Under the pieces are notes generated by a model. The model did not search any database and had not been told where the DNA came from. It worked only from the letters and a program-made list of their open reading frames with translations. A stretch of DNA of 64,000 nt from positions 1,178,001 through 1,242,000 of the forward strand of contig JABTUL010000001.1 of assembly GCA_015075425.1 (NCBI GenBank), read 5' to 3'. Made by a program: the position numbers and the translations under genes. Within the stretch, counting starts at the first letter, position 1; each line of letters opens with the position of its first letter. Positions 53,068 to 61,748 of the stretch are shown piece by piece. The DNA is from Spirochaetales bacterium. GTDB lineage: Bacteria > Spirochaetota > Leptospiria > Leptospirales > Leptonemataceae.

Positions 53068-54531
53068 ATGCAGCAGGGTAAACGGTCCATCAAGATCGGC
53101 TATGGCGCGGCCGAGGCAGGCGTAGCAGCTGTAGAGCTGATGATCCAGCTCTATGTCCTGAAATTCTATATTTCGTATGCCCGGCTGGATCCGGCCCTCG
53201 CCGGAATCGCCCTGGCGCTTGCCGTAGTTTGGGACGCTCTGACCGATCCGTTGATGGGAGCTATCTCGGACCGGGCTTCTTTTCGTGCCGGCCGCCGGCG
53301 TCCCTTTATTATGGCGGGGGCCGTACTCCTCGCTTTTGTATTTCCGCTTTTATTCCTGCCGCCTGTGGATGCGGGCCAGTTGTTGAAGTTTTGCTATTTA
53401 TTGGGCTCTTTCATTCTGGTCAACACATCTCTGACTGTCCTCAGCATCCCGCATGCGGCTCTGGGCGGTGAGATTTCTCCGGATCCTTCAGAGCGCACAG
53501 CTTTGTACGCCTCGCGTCTATTCTCTGGCAACATCGGTCTTCTTGCCGGTACTTTGATCCCGGGCGCCCTTCTGGCGGCGGGATACGATGGAGCCTACCT
53601 GGGCGCCGCCGCGCTGATTTCAGTGCTTGTTCTGGCTTCGGCGGCCATTTCTTTCTTTATCACGCGAGGATTTGATTCGGGCAGCTTTTATGGTTCTACT
53701 CCGGCGCAAAATTCGCGCTTGGGCGAAGCTTCCGGACATGCAGGTGCGGCAACCGGGGAAGAAAAGAAAGCAGGATTCGCGACTCTGCTCAAGCTGGTCA
53801 GTCCGCAAGAACTCCTGAGGCAATGGAGCTCTGTTCTGAGCAATCGCATTTTTATCCCGGTCCTGCTGGCCTTTTTTATCGCCACCTTTGGCCGAACGTT
53901 GAACTCGTCGATCGCACTCTATTATTATGAGTACTACCTGGATCTGACAGAGGAAGTCGTTGTTCTGAATATCCTTGTTCCGTTTGTAATTTCAATTTCA
54001 ATATCCATCCCTGTCTGGGTAATAATTTCCAGACGATTCGGCAAGAAGATCCCGGCCTTTATAAGTGTGAGTTTGCTGGGTGCCGTTGGTTCTATTGTAT
54101 ATCCTTTCTTTCCAACCGGCGACTTAACCGGCCCTGTAATGATGGCGTTAGGCGGAGGATTTCTGGTAGCTTCCGTTGTTCTTCTGGATGCAATCGTAGC
54201 CGATATCCTGGATTATGATCAGCTCAAAACAGGTTTGCGCCGCGAAGGCCTGTATTTCGGTTTCTGGCGCATGAGCGCAAAAATAGCTCGAGCACTCAGC
54301 CTGGCGATGTCAGGCTTTGTGCTTGCCGGCATCGGGTTTGAACCCGCGCTCACCGAGCAACCCGACGAGGTTTCATTCCGACTGGCCCTCTTATTTGGGC
54401 CCGGTGTAGGCCTGCTCTTTATCGCAGGTGCGCTAATCTTTTTGCTTACGCCCTGGAACCCGGCCAGACACGCGCAGGTTCGCGGCTTGCTCGTGCGGCG
54501 ACACTCGCGTCCCCTGGCGCCAGGGCCATGA
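53068..54531 (+). CDS. GPH-family sugar:cation symporter (MFS)
   Basis: A 487-residue, ~12-helix membrane transporter. The signature DALTDPLMGAISDRASFRAG, followed by RRRPFI, is that of the glycoside-pentoside-hexuronide symporters related to MelB. A polar central loop at about 205-245 (SRLGEASGHAGAATGEEKK) separates the two halves. Substrate not predictable; a glycoside taken up here could feed an enzyme such as the GH1 protein at the other end of the window (inference). Confidence 0.88.
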   Translation: MQQGKRSIKIGYGAAEAGVAAVELMIQLYVLKFYISYARLDPALAGIALALAVVWDALTDPLMGAISDRASFRAGRRRPFIMAGAVLLAFVFPLLFLPPVDAGQLLKFCYLLGSFILVNTSLTVLSIPHAALGGEISPDPSERTALYASRLFSGNIGLLAGTLIPGALLAAGYDGAYLGAAALISVLVLASAAISFFITRGFDSGSFYGSTPAQNSRLGEASGHAGAATGEEKKAGFATLLKLVSPQELLRQWSSVLSNRIFIPVLLAFFIATFGRTLNSSIALYYYEYYLDLTEEVVVLNILVPFVISISISIPVWVIISRRFGKKIPAFISVSLLGAVGSIVYPFFPTGDLTGPVMMALGGGFLVASVVLLDAIVADILDYDQLKTGLRREGLYFGFWRMSAKIARALSLAMSGFVLAGIGFEPALTEQPDEVSFRLALLFGPGVGLLFIAGALIFLLTPWNPARHAQVRGLLVRRHSRPLAPGP

Positions 54532-54532
54532 G

Positions 54533-54715
54533 CGTTTCTTTGCGGAAAATGTGGATATCAAGTATGATCTGAAGACACGCCGCATTCTGGAATATAGAGG
54601 GATATCCAATGTTCGCGATGGCCGGCACGAACGCGTTGTCCAACGGCTGGTTTGGACATGTATTTTTGTCTGGCCAGCACGTTGGGCGGATTTCTGGCAA
54701 GAGTTACATGTTTAA
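54533..54715 (+). pseudogene. Possible 3' remnant of a gene
   Basis: An open frame directly after the symporter reads RFFAENVDIKYDLKTRRILE, then YRGISNVRDGRHERVVQRLV and WPARWADFWQELHV, with protein-like composition, but no start codon. It overlaps the end of the convergent small gene. Family unknown. Confidence 0.3.
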
Positions 54716-54880
54716 AATCTTTAAAATCTCATAAACCAGTACTGCGGGCCAGACCATAGCTTTAAGCAGTCCCAGTATTCCATCCCAGAATCCGGTAGCG
54801 CTCTGGATGAAATAAATTGCCGCTCCGATAAGACCCAGGCCGTATACAGCGTTTCCGCCATGCGAGGAATTTTTTGCCAT
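54704..54880 (-). CDS. Conserved small membrane protein
   Basis: 58 residues from ATG 54880 (TTG 54889 possible): AKNSSHGGNAVYGLGLIGAA, IYFIQSATGFWDGILGLLKA, then VWPAVLVYEIL. This GNAVYGLGLIGA…YFIQ…FW…GxLKAxVWPAxLVYE pattern is shared by small proteins in many bacteria. Two hydrophobic segments. Function unknown. Confidence 0.85.
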   Translation of the reverse strand: MAKNSSHGGNAVYGLGLIGAAIYFIQSATGFWDGILGLLKAMVWPAVLVYEILKILNM

Positions 54881-54993
54881 GAGTGCCAACTACTGTACGG
54901 GCGCGAGAGTCGCCAGCGTAAATAGTCCGGCTATAAGAAGCCGCCCGCTGCTGAATTCTTGCTGGCTGAGGTGCCTGTGGTATTTCTCAAGGA

Positions 54994-56181
54994 TCAATCG
55001 AATCCTGGCTTCAGCCTGCTCAGGGCCTGGTTGAGATCGGCCAGGAGGTCCTCAGCATCCTCCAGACCAATAGACAATCGTATCATTGTATCTGAAATTC
55101 CCCGACGCAGGCGTTCCGCTGGATCCAGACCGTGGTGGGTTGTCGTTACCGGCTGCGTCGCCAGGCTTTCTGCTCCACCCAAGCTGGGCGCGATTCGGAA
55201 AATGCGCAAAGCATCCGCCATCCGGGTGCAGCCCTCAAGATCCGTCTTGAGGTCCAGAGTCATCATTCCGCCAAAACCGGTCATCTGGCGTACGGCCAGT
55301 GAATGATTCGGAAAACCGGGTAACCCCGGGTACAGAACTTTGCGGATGGCAGGGTGGCCTTCCAGGGCAGCTGCAATTTGCAGGGCCGACTGATTTTGCC
55401 AGCGCACTCGGGGCACCAGGGACCGCACGCTGCGGGCCAGAAGGGCGGCCGTTTCCGGTGCCAGTACCTGGCCCAGATTTTTTCTCCAGGGCCGGATTTC
55501 GGCCAGCAGGTTTTGTGGACCCATCACCACTCCGGCCGTCACATCGCTGTGACCTCCCAGATACTTGGTGGCACTGTGCACTACCAGGTCTGCACCCAGG
55601 AGCAGGGGATTCTGGTTTACCGGAGTCGCAAACGTATTGTCAACCACGCTCAGTGCCCCATGCGCCCGGGTCAGTCCGGCCAGAGCCTGGATATCGAAAA
55701 TTTCAAGAGTGGGATTGGTCGGGGTTTCAAAGAATACCATCCCGGCTCCCTTCTTCAGAAGTTCTCCCAATTGGTCGATTTCGCTGCCCAGCAAGAAATG
55801 GACCGGTATACCCAGGCTGCGCAATTGCACTCCCAAAAGCTCCATGGTTCCGCCGTAGGCATCGCCCAGGCAAACCACGCCGCGACGGCCCAGAGCCAGA
55901 AAAAGAGCCGCTTCCGCAGCCATACCCGAAGCAAAGAGGAGCGCCGACTCCGCCTGTTCGAGCGTAGCCATTTTCTCTTCCAGGCTGACAATCGATGGAT
56001 TCATTCCATAGCGAGTGTAGAGGCTGCCCGGTGTTCTGCCATCAACCACATCAAGCAATTGCTCCGTGGTTTCAAAAGCGAACGTGGTGGTGTTGAAGAC
56101 CGGGGTATGGGGAGAACCACCAAATGATTTCTCGCCGGAATGAACGGATCTTGTCGCCAAACCTTCTTTGTCAATTTTCAT
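54994..56181 (-). CDS. Cys/Met-metabolism PLP enzyme (cystathionine gamma-synthase/lyase or methionine gamma-lyase type)
   Basis: A 395-residue trans-sulfuration-family enzyme. The PLP lysine is K206 in VHSATKYLGGHSD; D181 (DNTFATP) pairs with the pyridine nitrogen; Y55/R57 (YTRYG) bind the phosphate of the neighbouring subunit. The sequence alone does not separate synthase, lyase and sulfhydrylase activities. Stand-alone gene, cytoplasmic. Confidence 0.92.
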   Translation of the reverse strand: MKIDKEGLATRSVHSGEKSFGGSPHTPVFNTTTFAFETTEQLLDVVDGRTPGSLYTRYGMNPSIVSLEEKMATLEQAESALLFASGMAAEAALFLALGRRGVVCLGDAYGGTMELLGVQLRSLGIPVHFLLGSEIDQLGELLKKGAGMVFFETPTNPTLEIFDIQALAGLTRAHGALSVVDNTFATPVNQNPLLLGADLVVHSATKYLGGHSDVTAGVVMGPQNLLAEIRPWRKNLGQVLAPETAALLARSVRSLVPRVRWQNQSALQIAAALEGHPAIRKVLYPGLPGFPNHSLAVRQMTGFGGMMTLDLKTDLEGCTRMADALRIFRIAPSLGGAESLATQPVTTTHHGLDPAERLRRGISDTMIRLSIGLEDAEDLLADLNQALSRLKPGFD

Positions 56182-56252
56182 AAGACACTCCTCTCAAATC
56201 ATAACAATTCGTTTTTTTTAACTCAGGCGTCAGCAAAGATGGACGCGCGCCC

Positions 56253-56399
56253 TTATTCCTCGCTTTCCGCGACGCTTTCAATGTGCCATTCGCCCGCCAG
56301 CCATTCCTGAGTGCGCATATCTGTTCCATCGGCTTTATGGATGGTAAAGTTGATGTCATGGGACTCCTGTGAGAGGAAGGAAATATAGCCTCCCGGCAA
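56253..56399 (-). CDS. Possible small protein or gene remnant
   Basis: From TTG 56399: LPGGYISFLSQESHDINFTI, then HKADGTDMRTQEWLAGEWHI and an acidic end. 48 residues, protein-like, with GGGA-type purines nearby. No family recognised. It lies between the PLP enzyme and a hydrolase on the same strand. Confidence 0.35.
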   Translation of the reverse strand: MPGGYISFLSQESHDINFTIHKADGTDMRTQEWLAGEWHIESVAESEE

Positions 56400-56457
56400 T
56401 CAAGCTTTAATTTGGAAGGAAGTCCCGCGGCACCGGGTTGAACCTGCAACCCTCCGG

Positions 56458-57174
56458 CTATTCAGTACGCGCAAACCAGGATACTTTTTTACTGTTTTCC
56501 CTTTTCGCAAAGGGTGAGAGAAAACGAAGAATTTGCTCCACAACAGCATCCTGTACCGGAGGATAAAACGGCGCATGTAGCGGGTTGGGAGGGATTTCGC
56601 CGGATTCCGCGTGCGGCAGGAGTTTTGCCAGCTTAATATGGGCATCAGGTGCAATCAGGAATTCATCGCGGGGACCCAGGCATAATACCGGGCAGTGCAC
56701 TTGCTGAGCGATTTGCGCTACAGCCCTGCGAGCCTGATAGACCCGGATCATTGCATTTCCCGGAATGCGCTTGAAGACCCGCTGTGCCGGGGGAGCCGGT
56801 CCGCGTTTTCGCGCGCTATGCAGGAACAGGGCGCAACCATAGGCAATCCACCAGGATTCCCAGGGCGAATTGAGGCTCTGCGGCGGCGAAACGCAAACCA
56901 CCGCACGCGCTGGCCGCTCTACAGCAGCCAGCAGGGCCAGGTGGGCTCCAAGGCTATTTCCAATGAGAATGGGCGGATCCGGGCTCAATTGCATGGCGTC
57001 CAGGACGGTCTGTGTCATTTGCCTGATGCTGGTGTTGCGTAATTTCCAGACGCCTCTGTCGTGGCCGGCGATCACCGGAACGTGCGCGGCCATTCCCAGT
57101 TCCTGCTCCAGGGCTTGCGGGACAGTTCCAAAGTCGTAAGGGCTGCCGCTGTATCCATGCACGAATAAAAGCAT
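56458..57174 (-). CDS. Alpha/beta-fold hydrolase
   Basis: A 238-residue cytoplasmic hydrolase with LLFVHGYSGSPYDFG (oxyanion loop), nucleophile elbow GNSLGAHLAL, an acid near GPRDEFLIAP and the catalytic histidine probably in NPLHAPFYPP. It starts 6 bases after the sulfotransferase stop, so the two genes are probably one operon. Substrate unknown. Confidence 0.82.
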   Translation of the reverse strand: MLLFVHGYSGSPYDFGTVPQALEQELGMAAHVPVIAGHDRGVWKLRNTSIRQMTQTVLDAMQLSPDPPILIGNSLGAHLALLAAVERPARAVVCVSPPQSLNSPWESWWIAYGCALFLHSARKRGPAPPAQRVFKRIPGNAMIRVYQARRAVAQIAQQVHCPVLCLGPRDEFLIAPDAHIKLAKLLPHAESGEIPPNPLHAPFYPPVQDAVVEQILRFLSPFAKRENSKKVSWFARTE

Positions 57175-57180
57175 GGGCTT

Positions 57181-58158
57181 TCAAGAGGCCACGCGGTAAG
57201 GTAGAGCCATTTCTTGCCGGGAAGAGAACCGGGTAGATTCAGCCGGTAACCAATGACTCAAATCGCGATCCAGGAGCAGACCCAGGCGTGCAACGTCTTC
57301 GGCAAAATACCGGGTCAGGCGGGTTCGCGTCTCGGGCCGCATCGAGATGCGCTTCAAATTAAATTTCCATAAGGATTCTACAAACCGGAGGATTTTATCT
57401 TCAGGCCATCCAAAGCGGCGGACCACCGTTCGATACAGTTTTGCATAGAAACGCCCGGGACGAAAAAGTAGCTGGATGCGATCGGATTTAGGGACGCCTG
57501 AGATGTTTGTGGTCTGGACATGCTCCAGGGGATGTTCTGGACTCACATCCAGGAATTGAAACAGATCGCGGAAAAAATGGGACGCCTGCGATTTTATATC
57601 ATCGAGAATCATAACCTTGACGCGGGAAAATGATTCCAGATATGCCCTGACCTGCTGGTAGTACAGGCCGCTCGATTTGTAAAACCAGATGTGATCCCAG
57701 TTGTTTTGAATACGGCACTCTTCTTCTTCCAGAGCATCTTCAAAGCTCAGCGTCTCGCGCATGTCCCGCCGCAGATGCATGTAAGCAGAAAAAGCGCGTT
57801 CGACCGGATTGCGCAAGGCGATCACAATCCGCGGATCGCCGAATTGCTTCTTGATCTCCGGGATGGCTCTCTCATAAAAATATAGATTCTCCACACTGGC
57901 TTCGCCGATCGCTTTCTCTCCCCGCATGTTTCGAAATAAATCATCGTATTCACCACGCGTGGTAATGGCAATTGTATCCACCCATTCATCTCCCGGCCCG
58001 CGCAACGGGTATTCCAGAAACTGTGAGGATATAAATTTAGTTTCTTTCATGGGGCAGATGAAGACTTCCGGGTGTCTTCCCAGCTGTGCGGTAATCGCTG
58101 TAGTGCCGCTTTTGGCCGCACCTACTATGAAAAATTTATTATCACTAAATTTCGTCAT
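57181..58158 (-). CDS. PAPS-dependent sulfotransferase family protein
   Basis: A 325-residue protein with the 5'-phosphosulfate loop VGAAKSGTTAITAQL near the N-terminus, and VIALRNPVERAFSAYMHLRR as the 3'-phosphate-binding block. This is the NodH/heparan-sulfotransferase-like group, which transfers sulfate from PAPS to a carbohydrate or lipid acceptor. No signal peptide. The operon partner is a hydrolase. A surface glycolipid acceptor is plausible but not shown. Confidence 0.88.
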   Translation of the reverse strand: MTKFSDNKFFIVGAAKSGTTAITAQLGRHPEVFICPMKETKFISSQFLEYPLRGPGDEWVDTIAITTRGEYDDLFRNMRGEKAIGEASVENLYFYERAIPEIKKQFGDPRIVIALRNPVERAFSAYMHLRRDMRETLSFEDALEEEECRIQNNWDHIWFYKSSGLYYQQVRAYLESFSRVKVMILDDIKSQASHFFRDLFQFLDVSPEHPLEHVQTTNISGVPKSDRIQLLFRPGRFYAKLYRTVVRRFGWPEDKILRFVESLWKFNLKRISMRPETRTRLTRYFAEDVARLGLLLDRDLSHWLPAESTRFSSRQEMALPYRVAS

Positions 58159-58342
58159 GCAAGGCAGATTTGGGGGAAGCCCGCATTTTCAAGCACGAGT
58201 CCACCTCCATATGGAAAATCAAGCTATCCCGGGTGCGAATTTTGCAATCTGTCACCGACTCGTAATGTTTTTGTCATGAAAGCCGGGCCAGACTGATCAG
58301 CCAGAACACTTTTCCTTACTTATGGCAGAAATAGCCATCACG

Positions 58343-60103
58343 CTAACGCCGTCGTCCGGTGTACTCCGTAAATACGACGACATTGCCCTCGCTATCGGTC
58401 GCTACCACCTGGCGATAGCCTGGATGCGATTCGATCCCGCTCTTGTTGTTGATGGAAGGGATGCGCGGGAACTTTGCTCCCTGTTTTTGTAGATATTCAT
58501 AGAGGCGATCAGCGGAGCGAACCCAGAAACTGATGTAGCCGTTGGCCCGATTTTGTTCGAGGATCTTATCTTTCTCTTCGCTCTCGAAGATGCCAAGCAC
58601 CGCATCATTGCCCCAGAAGCCGCGCCAGGATTCGTCTTTGTAAGGTTTTCCCAATTCGAGGCGCTCTTCATAAAAAGCAGAGGAATTGCCGAGCTTCAAA
58701 ACGGGGTGTCCGGCATAGTCGAGAGCTACGGCCATGGCGGGACTGACGTTCGCCTCAAAGATGACGGCTGTTTCCACCTGCGCATTTGGATTCAAAAAGT
58801 GAGTTACCAGGGCTTTCTCGCGAACTGTACTATTTGAAAGTTCCCTGAGATAGACGATTGCGGTCAGGCCATCAACACTCAGCTTCTGCATCGCATTCGC
58901 GTGCCAATCAACGCCGAGCTTTCCGTGCGCGTCGGCATAAGAAGTGGTATAGTATTTTCTGAATGCCGCCGGGAAACTTTTTCGCGTTTCCGCTCCGCGG
59001 AATTTTACCTTCGTGGAATCCAACCACTCAGCGTTCTCTGTCATGAGGCTGGCGATTTTTTCCGGAGCGGACTCGACCCAGGCACGGGCAATCTGGCGGG
59101 CAGGGTCCAGGGCCACATCGTCTGAGTCAAGGCCGCTGACCCGCGAATAGCTGCCTGTGTTCTCTGGCCTTCCGGTAAAGGCAATCACGTTCCCTTCCAG
59201 ATCGCGCGTCACCAGCGCGGGCCTGCCTGCCCAGTTGATATCCTGTTTCTTTGTGCCCAGAAGAAACTCGACTCCCTGTTTTTCCAGGCGGCTGCGTCGC
59301 CTGGGCAGATCCGCCGCATGGATGGCTGCAAAGCCATTGGGCTTTCCAGAGCGAACGGCCGCCACACCGTTCAGGGTGTCTGTCGTTACGATAAAGCGTG
59401 CACCTTCCAGCAAAAAGATGGCGCGAGTGCTGTTCTGAAATTCCGGAGTTCCCAGAATCGGTGCATAAAAAGCAACGGCTCGCTTTAGATTTTGCGCGGG
59501 ATAGACATAGTCAAAATCAAAGGCGGGAGAATCTCCAGGCTGTTCTTCGTCTAAATTGTAGTCGAGGTTCAGAGCGTCTGTCCAGAAAAGGATGCGCCAG
59601 GCACTGCCTTCGCGCGTCGCCAGCAGAGCGGCAAAAGCCTGATCGTCGTACTTCCAGCGCGCTCCCCCTTCCATTTCCATCCAGCATGTTACCAGAGCGG
59701 CCTCTCCGCTTTTCCCCGGAAGAATGCGCATTTTGCGGATCGTTATGTGCTCGGCGATGCGTCCTCCTGGTCGCTCAAAAGCTTCCCATTCGGCGGGTAG
59801 CTCCTTTAAGATGCTGGCGCGACCCCTTTGAATCCTGCGCGTTCGCTGGCTGGCGCGAATAGCTCCGGGCGCGAGCAGGTTTTGCAGAGCTTCCCTGTCC
59901 ATGCTCAAGTAAGCCTGCCATTTTTTCCGGACCAGTTCAAGCATTTCACGCTTAAGGGATTCATCCGTCCCGGAGGAGAGTACCTCGCTCAACCGTGGCA
60001 TTTGCACATCGGTCTGGCGCGATTCCACTCTTTGCGAACAACAGGTAAGTAGCAGGGCACCGAACATGAAGAGGGAACGAACTCTTTGCTCTGATTCTTT
60101 CAC
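58343..60103 (-). CDS. Lipoprotein with tandem NTF2-like and VOC domains
   Basis: 586 residues. A signal peptide ends LLLTCCSQ (lipobox at Cys21/22). The mature protein appears built as NTF2/SnoaL-like (about 45-180), VOC/glyoxalase-like (about 190-315, FDYVYPAQNLKRAVAFYAPI), a second NTF2-like (about 330-460) and a second VOC-like domain (about 465-585, ending VVATDSEGNVVVFTEYTG). VOC domains bind metals and often act on small electrophiles or antibiotics. Function unknown. A hairpin lies 50 bases upstream. Confidence 0.75.
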   Translation of the reverse strand: MKESEQRVRSLFMFGALLLTCCSQRVESRQTDVQMPRLSEVLSSGTDESLKREMLELVRKKWQAYLSMDREALQNLLAPGAIRASQRTRRIQRGRASILKELPAEWEAFERPGGRIAEHITIRKMRILPGKSGEAALVTCWMEMEGGARWKYDDQAFAALLATREGSAWRILFWTDALNLDYNLDEEQPGDSPAFDFDYVYPAQNLKRAVAFYAPILGTPEFQNSTRAIFLLEGARFIVTTDTLNGVAAVRSGKPNGFAAIHAADLPRRRSRLEKQGVEFLLGTKKQDINWAGRPALVTRDLEGNVIAFTGRPENTGSYSRVSGLDSDDVALDPARQIARAWVESAPEKIASLMTENAEWLDSTKVKFRGAETRKSFPAAFRKYYTTSYADAHGKLGVDWHANAMQKLSVDGLTAIVYLRELSNSTVREKALVTHFLNPNAQVETAVIFEANVSPAMAVALDYAGHPVLKLGNSSAFYEERLELGKPYKDESWRGFWGNDAVLGIFESEEKDKILEQNRANGYISFWVRSADRLYEYLQKQGAKFPRIPSINNKSGIESHPGYRQVVATDSEGNVVVFTEYTGRRR

Positions 60104-60491
60104 AGGAGGACGGTCGAATTTCCTGGCAGTGTTTGTGCAAGAAAAAACACAAAGGGGACCTGTTCAACCGTAGCGGTCCCCTTCATGCTGCCTACGATGA
60201 ACTTGTTCGCGTGTCGGACTTTCGGGAGCTAAAGAAATGTCGTCCTGGCCATTCGTTTCTTAAAGATTGCAGATGCTGCAAGAGCTATACTTTCCGGAGA
60301 AATCCGGTTAATCTTTTTTGGCTACCGTGCCAGCGCGGAAGCCCGGGCGGCTATCGAGGCGGCCGGGGCGTATTGTCTTTCCACCCAGGGCAAGATTCTG
60401 TAGTGCCCGTCACAGGTGGAAATGGGTAGAATGAGCCAAAAATACAAACTATACACTATAGGTAGCACAAAAAATATGGTCACCAACCGGT
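60104..60491. other. Intergenic region with two hairpins, no convincing gene
   Basis: A plus-strand open stretch reads RLIFFGYRASAEARAAIEAA and stops near 60404 but has no start. A minus-strand frame (60322-60480) could encode a short peptide with one hydrophobic segment ending STCDGHYRILPW. Neither is strong enough to call. Confidence 0.4.
60152..60183 (-). terminator. Terminator-like hairpin upstream of the lipoprotein gene
   Basis: A perfect 9-bp stem (AAGGGGACC/GGTCCCCTT, 14-base loop). On the minus strand it is followed by TGTGTTTTTTC. It lies in the probable leader of the lipoprotein gene, so it may be an attenuator or end an upstream short transcript. Confidence 0.45.
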
Positions 60492-61745
60492 ATGAAAGAG
60501 TCTTTTCTTCCATTCCGCTGGCTGATCGGTCCGGGGACGGTTGTCCTGGCCGCTGTCAGCTTGCATTTTCAGGGCTGCCAGACCACGGGTGGTCAGGCCC
60601 TGCCGGCAGCAGGTGCTGTGGCTCCGCTGGCGTCTCATCCCATAGTGGACAGGTACAGGGCAGGGAACGGCGGTCAGAGTTTTGCCGGATGGCTTACAGA
60701 CATTCGCAATACTTTAAGTCCCGTGCCGGATCAAAGTGATGTTCAGGAATTGCAGGCCCGTGACCGCAGTCTGCGTGGCTTCCTTGCTTCAGAGGGCCCG
60801 GCTGTAGGGCTGAATCAGTATGCTGTGGCTATTTATAAAGATTCAACACAGATTTTCTTATCAAATGAGGGCATGAACCCGGATACGGTGGCCCATCTGG
60901 CCTCGGTGTCCAAGATTTTTACTTCCGTTGCTATCCTGCAGCTCATGGAAGAGCGGAAACTTACCCTGAAGGACAATGTTGCCACCCATTTGCCGGATTT
61001 TGCCCTGGCCCTCAAGCCACGCGATGGGCGCCCCATCACCATCGCTGATCTTATGCGCCATAGCTCCGGGATTCCCTACCATGGTGATGGTCGCTACCTT
61101 CTCACCATGCCCGTTCGCAAAAATAGCTACCGCATTGCTGCTCAGAGCAGGCCGGCCGGTCAGGAAGGTGTCTATTCCAATCAGAATACTTACATCCTGG
61201 GAGCCATCATAGAATCGGTTACAGGCCAGAGCTTCCCGGAATACGTAACAGCCAGGATCCTGCGGCCAGTCGGAATGGAGAAGACTTATGTCAGTCCTTC
61301 CGCCAACGCTGCTTCCGGGATTTACTCCAACTTAAAAGAAATGCATCTTTTCTTCCGTGCCCTGATGCATCCGGAACGTCGGCTTGTGCCGCTCATTTCG
61401 CGCTCATCGCTTGAGAAAATGACAGAAGTCCCTGAGTTCGCCGGCAATGTGCAGAAAACCGGTGGTTTCTGGGGACTGGGTGTGCGGGTCAGCTACCATG
61501 AAGGAAGCCATCAAGAAATCTATCACAATGGGCGCTGGACGCAGGCCGGTGGTCGGTTGGGCTATTTTCCTGACGAGGACATCTATCTTGTGTATCTCGG
61601 GCGCCCGCAAAACTTCCGGGCTGAAGATTACCAGAAGTTTCATCACAGCATTGGTTATATGGCCAGTCGCTACGTTCGCGCTCTCAACCGCCTTCTCCGG
61701 GAAAAGGAGACGCAGCTGGCTACACTTCCGGATACAGAAAGTTAA
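60492..61745 (+). CDS. Beta-lactamase-fold serine hydrolase, lipoprotein
   Basis: 417 residues. The N-terminus has a hydrophobic segment followed by LHFQGCQTTG, a spirochaete-style lipobox. The penicillin-binding fold shows SVSK (Ser140, Lys143), YSNQN as the tyrosine motif, and the late HNGRW as the third motif. Such class C-like proteins are often esterases or D-amino-acid peptidases. Its stop is 3 bases from the stop of a convergent gene of the same fold. Confidence 0.87.
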   Translation: MKESFLPFRWLIGPGTVVLAAVSLHFQGCQTTGGQALPAAGAVAPLASHPIVDRYRAGNGGQSFAGWLTDIRNTLSPVPDQSDVQELQARDRSLRGFLASEGPAVGLNQYAVAIYKDSTQIFLSNEGMNPDTVAHLASVSKIFTSVAILQLMEERKLTLKDNVATHLPDFALALKPRDGRPITIADLMRHSSGIPYHGDGRYLLTMPVRKNSYRIAAQSRPAGQEGVYSNQNTYILGAIIESVTGQSFPEYVTARILRPVGMEKTYVSPSANAASGIYSNLKEMHLFFRALMHPERRLVPLISRSSLEKMTEVPEFAGNVQKTGGFWGLGVRVSYHEGSHQEIYHNGRWTQAGGRLGYFPDEDIYLVYLGRPQNFRAEDYQKFHHSIGYMASRYVRALNRLLREKETQLATLPDTES

Positions 61746-61748
61746 TCA

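Noticed and set aside
60322-60513. 63-residue minus-strand membrane peptide
   Set aside because: Its start overlaps the hydrolase gene, there is no ribosome-binding site or known pattern, and the opposite strand is equally open.
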